This document shows, piece after piece, positions 1 through 8,788 of a stretch of DNA of 64,000 bases. This stretch comes from Dictyophora rubrovolvata (taxonomy: Eukaryota; Basidiomycota; Agaricomycetes; Phallales; Phallaceae), in assembly GCA_029959195.1 (NCBI GenBank), contig CP114123.1:310001-374000 (forward strand), given 5' to 3'. The notes under the pieces were generated by a model, which saw only the letters and a program-made list of their open reading frames with translations, had not been told where the DNA came from and did not search any database. A program made the position numbers and the translations under genes. The stretch's first letter is position 1. The number at the start of each line of letters is the position of its first letter.

Positions 1-888
1 CGATACCCCACGGAATTTGAGAGTACCACTGATTTATTTCATCCGTGTACTCTTTCAGATAATGTTTACGAGTAGATATTGACCAACGCTCGACTTTTAT
101 GGGTAGTTCCGACATGGTACAAGATTTTTGAAGCGCATCAAGATCTTCACGACGTTCAAAGACCAAACGAATGGTATTCCATGTGAAAGGTGCGATATGT
201 TTGTGAAACGGGGACAAATGCGTGATTTTCTTTTCAAGGCGTTGTTTGTCTGGGGGAGATGGCTTGCTCGAGAGTGTAGATTCGATGGCACCAGCTGGTG
301 CTTCCTGTGCCGCACATTCTCGCAAAGGAGGTGGGTAATGAAGTTTCAGAATAAGCCCGATGCCATCTCTCTCCGGCACGTATACACTTCGGATAGATGA
401 CGCGAAGATTAAGACGGTTCGAATTGTATCCTGGCAAATGCTTTGAGCAAGAAGTTGTTTATTATCCTCCTTCAGAACCAATTGATATTGATTGAAAATG
501 GTTTCACGAGCGGCCGAATATTCCAGATAGTAAGTGTTATCGTGGCATCGATGCAGGAATTGGATATCTCGGAGTGGAACTGCTGAGCGTTACGATTAAT
601 ATTCACAACCATGACCACCGGATGTAAGTTTGACGCACTAAATTCTTCATCCGACTTAGGAGGTTGCGTTTGCATTGCAGCGAAAGATGGGAGTCGCAGA
701 GCAGCGTAGAGCGCGATATTTCAACGTGGCGCCTCAAGTTCAATTTGCGACACAGGATCAAGAAGCTTTTCTACAGCCTCGTGTATCCGATAACTGAGTC
801 CAGAAGCACTGCGGTTGAACCTTCACGTCTCATATCCTCGGAAATAGACTTCAAGGTTTTCAAAATCGATCGAGCTGCAGACATTTAG
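1..888 (-). CDS. RNA-dependent RNA polymerase (QDE-1/RDR type), N-terminal part, cut by window edge
   Basis: Cellular RdRPs make double-stranded RNA for RNA silencing. On the minus strand one frame is open from about 590 to the left edge. It contains FLHRCHDNTYYLEYSAARE, then FTWNTIRLVFERREDLDAL, then INQWYSQIPWGI at the edge. This order resembles the N-terminal region of fungal RdRPs, where an 'IRLV' strand precedes a W...AFQ.EAL segment; the catalytic DbDGD part lies outside the window. An intron of about 57 bp (donor GTGCGT near 637, acceptor CAG near 581) joins an upstream exon (ALYAALRLPSFAAMQ) in frame. Just upstream of that exon the same frame meets a TGA (721-723). A candidate first ATG is at 884-882 but in another frame, so the 5' end is unresolved: another intron or a broken copy. 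Assignment is by remembered family pattern. Confidence 0.6.
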
Positions 889-1463
889 TAGAGTCGCAGT
901 TGAAACGTTTTTCTGGTTGTTTCTGGTTGTTTCTGCATTGAAATGAAATCGTGCGAACATTTGCATGTCAAGGTAAAAGCTTAACTTCAAATTTAGAAGT
1001 GGGTGGTGGCAGCTCGTGCATTCTGGAATTCGGCACGATGTGCGCTACAATTTGAGTCGGAGTAAGAAATAACTTCGTGCCGAGCCTTTCGCTTCTCAGG
1101 GCTAGCACTTCTCTTACTCAAACAGCTTCAAATTTAACGTCAAAATCCTAGTGTAAAACTATTTTCACGAAGTGTGGATCATTAGCTTGTAAAAAAGCAA
1201 GTGTTGGAAAGACGCATAATTGGTGTTCATACCGTCATGGAGCTAGACGCGGCGACGCCCAAACATTTTTTCGCGTACAATCGTACTAGTAGTAGTACTA
1301 CGTCGCTGAAAAGTCTTTTGCGCTGTTTAATATCAACTAATGAGATTCATGGTAACAATCATAACGCTTTCCGTATGACAATCTGAGACATTCTGTTACA
1401 AAGGTTTACAAGCTTTTTACAGTGGCATATTGTATGCTAGCACCTTCGGTAAGGACATACTAG
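889..1463. other. Intergenic stretch
   Basis: I see no gene here. It holds a short direct repeat (TTTCTGGTTG twice, near 910-935) and a small symmetric run around 1285-1303. It separates the RdRP 5' end from the 3' end of the methyltransferase gene. Confidence 0.6.
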
Positions 1464-2431
1464 TTAAACTAAAGAACACTTGATAAAACGACCTGTTTGG
1501 TGGCCCAACAGACTGTCTTCATCTTCTTCAGCTTGGCTCCATAAGCCTACTTGAGGATCTTCACCTTCATGTCCGGCCAGCGCCGGTTTCCAATACGGAA
1601 CGTTGAGGATGTATAGATCAGTAGGCCTATTCAGATTACAACCATCGAAAAACACCTTACGAAATAGAGCAGCACTAGTTCAGCGAGATAATCAGAACGA
1701 GCGCGGCCAACACCCACCTTCCAAAGAGGAGTCCAAAACCACTGCCAAAATCTGACATCGCGTCGCTTGCTGGCGATATGCTCGAGAAACAAAAACTCGC
1801 CGCCAGGTTTAAGCAGCTTATGGACTAGATTTCTAATAGTTTGTTCCGGATTAGGAACAGAACAGAGTGTGAGAACAGAGATGATGGTATCAACGGTCCC
1901 AAGTCCGTCCAAAGCGCCTGCGATGGTCTTGTAGTCTTCGGCGCCGCATGAAAGAATGAGCAGTGAGCCGTCTTCCTCAGAATATCCCGCTTTCAAAGCA
2001 ACACCCTTTATATGAGGGTGCCATAATGCGTTGGGCTCTACAGCCACATAGCGAGTTACGGCGTCCTTGGACAGATATTCGATAGTTGATCCAAGGCCTC
2101 ATGAAACGTTAGTATGGCGCCATTGGAGACATATAGTAGCGGTACCTGCTCCCAGGTCAAGCACAACGCCTCTAGCATTAGGAGTTATAAGTCTCTCTTT
2201 TATATCACGGCTTCCCTCATTGGCGCCATGACCGAACGTCGTCCAGATGTGATAGAAGATTATCTGGGACAATGCCCGTGGCTTGAAGAGGAGACTAGGG
2301 GAAGACAGTACAGCCTTGATAGTGGGCTTTAAAGTAATTATGAAACAAAGCCGTAGAGGAATAAGTATACTAAAAGCTTCTGAAAGTTTCATGTTGTTTA
2401 CCAAGTATTGAGTGAGGGAAAGGAGCGTCAA
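1464..2431 (-). CDS. METTL7-like SAM-dependent methyltransferase
   Basis: Class I S-adenosylmethionine methyltransferase of the METTL7/thiol-methyltransferase-like group; the substrate is unknown. Exon 1 (2431-2146) gives an N-terminal hydrophobic stretch and motif I VLDLGAG. Intron 2145-2098 (48 bp) joins LDLGAG to LGSTIEYLSKDAV in frame. Exon 2 carries the acidic post-I VAVEPN, the TLCSVPNPEQTI segment and LLKPGGEFLFLEHI. Intron 1717-1656 (62 bp, GTGGGT...AAG) then joins PLWK to VFFDGCNLNRPTDL, restoring the W..LF.GC.L.R.T tail typical of the family. All junctions keep frame and no break was seen. The N-terminal hydrophobic segment suggests membrane association, as in METTL7 proteins (inference). 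The start is the first ATG of the open exon. Confidence 0.8.
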
Positions 2432-2804
2432 ATGGGGAAATCGGACAAGAAGAGTTTAAGTAGGCTGAATTGGGCGCTGAGAAAATTCCGAAGATATGCT
2501 TGCAAATGAAACTACGTTTCTAACTCTGGCTGAGGTCGCACATTGTCACATATTCAAACCGTTGGGTGGACCGGAGCTCCTGAGAAATCGCAATTGAATT
2601 GTAATAATTATCGGCCTGATTTTTTCTCCATCGCTCAATATAAGACATCGGTGAAAAAAAATGCAGAATTCGAGAGCTTTAGCTCAAAACTCACCGCGTT
2701 GGCTGAGGGCTCTCGTGGCTGAGCTCGCCAATGACTTGGCGCGAGCGCGGAGCTTTAATTGCTGCCGCCCTTCCAAGTATATTTTTATCTTTGTTATCCA
2801 ATTG

Positions 2805-3766
2805 GTGTTTCTAGTCGATATATTCGACTCGGCAAACCGATCGCAGATTCGGTAAGGCACGGGCCTAATTGGGACGGCGGACCCCAGTAACAGGATATGT
2901 TATGTATATAGCGTAATTTTCAGATCAATAATATAGTATCTTCGAGAAACAAACATGATTGGGATGGGGTTTGAATTCGAAGAAAAATGAAGGTCTCGGG
3001 TCACGCGGTCAGGTGCGAGGTTCCAAAAAAAAAAGATAGACAGAATCGAACCATCGCATTGCGGCAAAACAAAAGCAAGCATACTAGCCGTTCAGGCACG
3101 GAGCTCCATATGAAACCTTTCAAAATAATATATTTTGAATATATTTTGAAACGACTTCCCAAGGACATGAGAGTACATATCTTTAGTCGTTTTATTGTTC
3201 ATATCGTTCATGTTAAAATTAAAATGTGAAAAACTGGGTATGGTTCACTAATGTTTTGAAAGAATTTGAGACCAGTTTTGAGACCAGTTCGCATGTTCAG
3301 TCTATTGGAATGCGGTACACAGAGTTCAATTGATTTTTCTAAGGGTTTGTTTTGGTAAAAAAATGTGTATCTTGTGCAGTTAGCTATTTAATTGAATACG
3401 CGTATTTGGTTTATCAACGCTTCTTCACGGCCTAGGTCTATTATTTATTCTTCAGTGTTTGACAGCCTAGGCGAGTTATTGGGACTGTGCGTGGGTTCGA
3501 CTCCTTCTCTATGTCTATTTTTTTCGCACCAACAGGCAGTCCACTACCATTATCTTTTTGTTCACACCCGAGAAACTCATATCCAGGCTTTCTTATTTTG
3601 TTTGACGCTCTATTTTCAGAACATGCTCTATTATTAAAATGTATCTACACGAGACGAGAGAATACAGTCTTTTTACCAGTAAATTTAAGCGTTGGTGTCC
3701 GGGGGTGCTCCCGATAGCCGTAAAGCGCTCATAGATCCATCAGTCGGATATATCGACTGATCACAG
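2805..3766. mobile_element. hAT-like non-autonomous DNA element (962 bp) with 8-bp target duplication
   Basis: The insertion is bounded by the direct repeat TCCAATTG (2797-2804 and 3767-3774). The empty site is approximated in the second repeat copy near 8230, which has a single TTAATTG. The ends are inverted relative to each other: the left begins GTGTTTCTAGTCGATATAT and the reversed right begins CTGTGATCAGTCGATATAT, sharing AGTCGATATATYCGACT, itself nearly palindromic. An 8-bp duplication is characteristic of the hAT superfamily. No transposase is encoded inside. The interior holds two stretches that look like RNA polymerase III promoter pieces (near 3030-3110 and 3480-3530). Confidence 0.7.
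3030..3110 (-). other. tRNA-like (pol III B-box) remnant inside the hAT-like element
   Basis: On the minus strand a sequence reading TGCCTGAACGGCTAGTATGC is followed about 30 bases later by GATGGTTCGATTCTGTC, close to a tRNA B-box, and then by a run of ten T. This resembles the head of a tRNA-derived SINE or a decayed tRNA gene. The cloverleaf stems do not pair convincingly, so it is not called as a working tRNA. Confidence 0.35.
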
Positions 3767-4046
3767 TCCAATTGTAATCACTGCGCAAGTCGTCTGAGCC
3801 TTACATTTTCAGCAGCAATCTGACTTGCGAAAAGAAACCCATCTGAAACTATTTAACTTCGTTTTCATGTAATTTCATTTTTGGAATTTTCAAGCTAGCT
3901 TTACCAGGCATTCCAAAGTCCCGACCAATTTATATCTAAAAGCAAAGAACATCTTCCATTTCAACTAAAGGTATTTATCTACACGGGGAAAGTACAAAGT
4001 CACGAAAGGATTATTTAAAGTATTATGCCAATATAACATGCATACG

Positions 4047-4418
4047 CGCACCGTACCAGTATTATAGGAAATACGGGCCAAAGTGCCGTATAGTCCATGC
4101 ACTTTTGAAAATGAACTTTTTTTGATGTCATAGAAACCTTAAAAGTCTTTGGCATATTAGGCGACGGCTGGCAGCACCCTACCGCTGCAACGCTGCGAAT
4201 TCGAAGTTCGCCATGCACCAAATTTTGATAAGATAAAGATAAATTCATCGTGATATACATAATTAGAAAATTGTCTTCTAGAATGTTCGGCTAATCCGAT
4301 TTTTGAGATGTCACTCCAATGCCGGATGACAAGAGCTTCGTTAATGTGTGAAATTATTCAATGAAGATTCATAGGAAATTGGTATTAACAAGATCCAAAC
4401 CCATGTATGATGCGTCCG
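4047..4418. other. Intergenic stretch
   Basis: No gene seen. It lies between the end of dispersed-repeat copy 1 and the stop of the adenylate-forming enzyme gene and would contain that gene's 3' end. Confidence 0.5.
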
Positions 4419-6314
4419 TTATACAGCTGGAATCGGTCCGAATAACTCGCTCAACCGCTGCGAAAATATCTGCTCAGAAACCTTTCTGCGAATGTTCCCT
4501 TTCTAAAAAAAATAAAATCAATATTAAACTATACCCAGAAAATTCTCAAAGCTAATACTCACCTGCGTCCGAGGTAAAGATCCCTTTGGAACAACAATTA
4601 TATGATCCCGTGTCACGCGTTCATGTGTGTAGACATTAACATTATATGTCAATAAGTGGTGCTCAATTAACGATATGAACTGCTCTTCATCGTAATTGTC
4701 TATCTCCGGCTCCACGAGAAGGGCAGGAGAGGGACGTTGAGCACCAATTACTACGCATGCATGTACAACATCACCGCAATTCTTGCGAACGTGGTTTTCG
4801 ATGCTTCTATATAACCCTCAGAATATGTGAGAAAGGTTCAGAGATTAAGTCATACATTGTATCGCATATCCTCGAATTCTCCATTTTGATTAAGTCGTCC
4901 AAACGACCTTTATATCGATAACACCCTTTGCGAACTTCTTCAAATATATCACCTGTGTGGAAGTGACCATCGATATTCGACCGAGCAATTGGATGAGGAC
5001 AATCGGCCGAGTTCGACAGAACAACCAATTCCTTGAAATTATGGACTTTATCTGTGTTCAAAGTTGCTTCGATATCCCTACCCGTATGCGAAAAGGACTG
5101 AAATTCATGGTGAAGGTCATCGAGACCTAAAGGGACGGGATGTGTTGAATTTTCCTTCAGCCCAACCAGGACGACGCCGCACTCAGTTGAACCAAATAAA
5201 TTCTGTGGTAAAACTAGGATACTAGTTTGCTATGAAGATACTACGTGCTCACCACAAGAGGTATTTTATTCGTGGTTGCCCATTCCACCTCGTCCTCGGG
5301 TAAAGCCGAGCCTATGACAGGAATCTCATCCATAGACTTTAACGCGTTTAGAAGGATCATATCCTTTTTGGAGTTCTTTAAATGCATTTGGATAAGTGGC
5401 GCGAATTGACCAAACACTGTCAGGTGACATTCTTGATACATTCGAAGTAACATTGAAGAATTGAAGTTCGGCTTGAGTAGAATAAGTGTACCAGCGGACG
5501 CAACGACCATAAAAAATTCTATAAAAACGAAAGAATTGGGGAACAATTCAATCCTTTGCATCAACACGCCTCACCAACAATTTGTGCGCAATGGCAAAAG
5601 GAACCAATTTGAGAAGTTATGAGCGAAGCATTTCCTCGGCTCATATCCAAGACATGTTTCCTTTTCCTCACAATGGTTTCGAAAATGCGGAAGTAGTACT
5701 GGACTAATTTGCATCTACCTCCGGACGATCCGCTTGTGTTCAACATCAAGACAGTTTGCTCGGGAGATATCTCAGTCGGAATCGGGGGAAGGAAATTCTG
5801 GTTGATTTTATCTGGGTAATCATTCATGTCTTTGATGGTGAATAATTCGCAGAATTTGAATTTGGAGAAATCATTTTTGAGGAGGGAAGGGTCCAAGAAC
5901 AGTGCACGGGCATTTGATTCGTTTAGGAGATCTAAAATAATGCCGTTTGATGTGTTTGAGAGTTCGATATTGAGAAGGTGAGGGACACAACCAGCCCTCA
6001 TTATGGCGAAAATATGGACAACGTCCGAATAAGTATATCCCAAGGCCCTATGAGGAGTTAATTTGAAACTAAATCGTAATAAGGAGCGTTGGACTTAACC
6101 ACATCCCAACGACAGACTCTTTCGGCCAAAATTTTTGGCACAGAGTATGGGAAGCGACGCGTTCAACATCAGCAAAGAATTGAGCATAAGTAATGTCTTC
6201 CCAAACACCATTGGCTGACGTGGGGAGCTTGAATAAGACTGAGTCTGGGTTCTTAGCGGAAACTTGGTGTATCAGTTCAATAGGCGCGAGCTTAGGTAGG
6301 TCGATGATGCACAT
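4419..6314 (-). CDS. Stand-alone adenylate-forming enzyme (NRPS-like A domain), with one apparent frame shift
   Basis: AMP-binding (ANL) enzymes activate carboxylic acids as acyl-adenylates. The exons read LAPIELIHQVSAKNPDSV, then VVGMWALGYTYSDVVHI (junction restored over an intron near 6098-6046), core A3-like LNTSGSSGGRCKLV, core A5 NLFGSTECG, HTGDIFEEV, YRYKGRLDDLIKMENS and the A10-like VPKGSLPRTQKGN. Introns near 5260-5205, 4840-4805 and 4563-4505 all restore frame. The protein ends at a stop at 4421-4419 directly after the A domain. The thiolation and reductase domains of aminoadipate-reductase-like fungal NRPS-like proteins are absent. Between GSFCHCAQIVGEA and QRIELFPNSFVF (about 5565) the frame changes by one base without a plausible intron, so the copy may be inactive or the base miscalled. 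The usual Pro of TGxPK is replaced (GGRCK). Confidence 0.75.
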
Positions 6315-6665
6315 GGCGTCGACTGATTTCAGAGACAGATGTCTGCAACGATGATCGTTTCCTTTATAAGTCTTTTCCCCAAGAATTCCTTTTCCTTCTA
6401 TCCTGTCAAATTGTTTAGGCCTTTAAAACTGAGATGACTTACGCCTTGAACTATTCTGATCCTGAATGTCTGTTGCGCATTGGAAAACAATTCTATTAGT
6501 GTGTACGCAGGGCGGTTGTATAAAATATGGAGCTAGTAGCCAGCAAGAAATGGCACCATTAATGGAATCTATGAATTATTGTCATAGCCTCCGCTGGGAC
6601 CACTAGTGCCAAAAACGCAATGAAATCAGTACTAAGATGATGCCAAATTGGCGGCAATTCAGTAC
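6315..6665. other. Intergenic stretch upstream of the adenylate-forming gene
   Basis: No gene recognised. It contains the presumed promoter of the adenylate-forming gene, which is read leftward from 6314. Confidence 0.4.
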
Positions 6666-7310
6666 TCAATATCGTTCCATTAAGGGCGCCATTCCTCGCT
6701 GTGCGTTAAACGACCATTCTTCCTGCTGAATGATAATACTCTCCAAGATAGCCCAATTATGAACGAGAGAATGAATAAACTTGACAGCGCATTCTACGCC
6801 AAAAGCTGCTTCTCTGACGAAGTTCTTGGCCACATTGCCCTATAGGTTATAATCGGAAGTCAGAGAACCCGGAAAGACTTCGCCGCATCGGGTGCCTGGA
6901 TCAAATGTAGGGGAAATTTTAAAAGCAGGAAATATGAATTGGGCCGAAACTCTGGAAGCAATGGATGCGAAGAACGCCCGCTTATTGAAGACAACTGCGG
7001 TTGTAACATTTATCAGGGGATACATCGAGCGCGATTCGTGAAGTCTGTGTTAGATTAAAGATTTCATTAACTTTGGAGAGTCCATTGAATTTTGTGTTCC
7101 GTGATATCGCACATCATGACGACCGCACAGCATCGTATTATAATATAGCTATAGTCATGTGCACCAGGGTCTTCTTTAGGAACTATGGTTTTTAGAAGTC
7201 ATAGTAATTCAGATATTGACTTTAGTTCGGGAGTGGGCTGCGGAAGGAATCTCTTCAAATCTGACATTACACCCGAGATAATCGTATCAAACATTCTGTT
7301 AAATTGCCAT
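6666..7310 (-). pseudogene. Unrecognised gene remnant
   Basis: On the minus strand three stretches read like real protein. RMFDTIISGVMSDLKRF is followed by LPQPTPELKSISELL (about 7300-7205). VNVTTAVVFNKRAFF-like text continues to FDPGTRCGEVFPGSLTSDYNL (7025-6843). After one in-frame TAG, GNVAKNFVREAAFGVE leads into VHNWAILESIIIQQEEWSF, ending at a stop near 6668-6666. The composition is that of a folded protein and the last two pieces share a frame, so this is probably a decayed or incompletely understood host gene. I do not recognise the family. An intron in place of the TAG is possible but has no clear GT-AG pair. Confidence 0.35.
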
Positions 7311-8044
7311 GAGCTATATAAGATGATTGGAAGCGTAGTGTTCTTACCTTAATGTGCCTTTACTAGAGTAAGAAGCATCAGTGTTCTAGCAAGAATTAAA
7401 AATTCAACGTGTTTGAAACCAGCATTATCTGGATAACGGCTTTCATGAGTGTTAACAATTAATGTGTCTAAACAACCATTTCAGGTTGGGGGCGGTTTGG
7501 ACGGATCGCCGCACCAATGAACCCACAACTGCGCTACGCAACCTTCGATCTAATAGCCAGTTCGAACCTAAATATACTGTACCAAAGGAAAGATGCCGGT
7601 GATCATATGAGGTACGAAATGTGATAACGCGTCGTTGTCGCATCATTCCGAAAAAAAGGAGACTTCACAGGCGGGGATGTCGAAGCAGACATCGTTCCAA
7701 TAATTCATATCTGGCGCTCATCTTGGAATTATGATCTTAAAACTTATGTGTATAAGATAATGCAAGGCCTTACCGTTGGCTTCTCTGTCTACCTACATAC
7801 CTGGACATGGGACTCCGCTTGGTTTTATTCTTGGGATCTTACTCTGGTCAAGAAGGGGTTGATAGTAATTTGGAAGAAGGGGGGGAATATAAAAGAAAAT
7901 GAATGTCTAGATTCTTTGACTGAATACTTGCACAAACATGTGAACTGTCTTATTCTATAACAGTTTGTCAGTAAAGAAAACGGCAGTCATCTGCAACTCA
8001 CATTCTAAGATTTGAATTAATCATCCTTTGGTCTAAGCGTGCCT
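7311..8044. other. Intergenic stretch
   Basis: No gene seen. A single B-box-like AGTTCGAACC occurs near 7560 without a matching A-box or terminator, so it is not called as a tRNA. Confidence 0.4.
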
Positions 8045-8517
8045 CCAGGATTTTCCTCCGTCGCTTTATATAACACATCGGTGAAAAAATAATGCAGATT
8101 TCGAGAGCTTTGGCTTGAAACTTATCGTGTTGGCTCGTGGCCGAGCCCGCCAATATCGCCAACGACTTGGCGCGACTGCGGAGTTTCAATCGTTGCCATC
8201 TATCTTCAAGTATAATTTGTTTTTTTGACAATTTTTTGTTAATTGTTATCACTTCGCCAGTCATCTGAGCCTTACACTTTCGGCAGAAATCTGACTTGCG
8301 AAACACAGCATTTGAACTAGTTAACTTCTTTTTTCGCGCTAATTAGCTTCAGTGTATTTTGACAAGACATTGCACGAAAGTCCCGACCAATTTTATATAT
8401 GATAACAAAGAACATCTTCCGTATCAATTAGAGGTATTATTATCTACATGGAGAAAGTCACGAGAGGATGATTTGAAGTATTATGTCCATAAAGCCATGC
8501 ATACGCGCATCGTTACT
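8045..8517 (+). repeat. Dispersed repeat, copy 2, uninterrupted
   Basis: Direct-orientation counterpart of 2620-2796 plus 3775-4046, lacking the 962-bp insertion. It therefore serves as the empty-site comparison for the hAT-like element. It lies just beyond the 3' end of the kinase gene. No coding potential seen. Confidence 0.8.
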
Positions 8518-8788
8518 CCATGAGCGTATGACAAGCGAAAATCCATATGTAAAATAAAACGATAAAAATGAAAATGAAAGGACGGTATAAGAGTAAAGAG
8601 CGCAGATGAAGACAGGATTGAGAGAAAATGGAGATGAAACATCGTCATTATGGTACTACAAAGCCGAAGCGTATATGAGCGGGGGGGAACATGAAAGTAG
8701 CGTGTAAAGCGGATGGGTATCAGAGGCGTATAAATAACAAACGAAAGCGTTAATATATAGAAAAAAGTTCATTTTCTTTCTTAGTCCA

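Larger units (their letters stand above)
2620..4046 (+). repeat. Dispersed repeat, copy 1, interrupted by an insertion
   Basis: The segments 2620-2796 and 3775-4046 together match 8045-8517 in the same orientation. Shared landmarks in order are ATCGGTGAAAAAA, GAGAGCTTT, the GACTTGGCGCGA block, TGAGCCTTACA, TCTGACTTGCGAAA, AAAGTCCCGACCAATTT, AACAAAGAACATCTTCC-like text and CATGCATACGCGCA. Identity is roughly three quarters by eye. The intervening 2797-3774 is an insertion. No coding potential is apparent. It could be an old non-autonomous element or a segmental duplication around the adenylate-forming gene. Confidence 0.8.
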
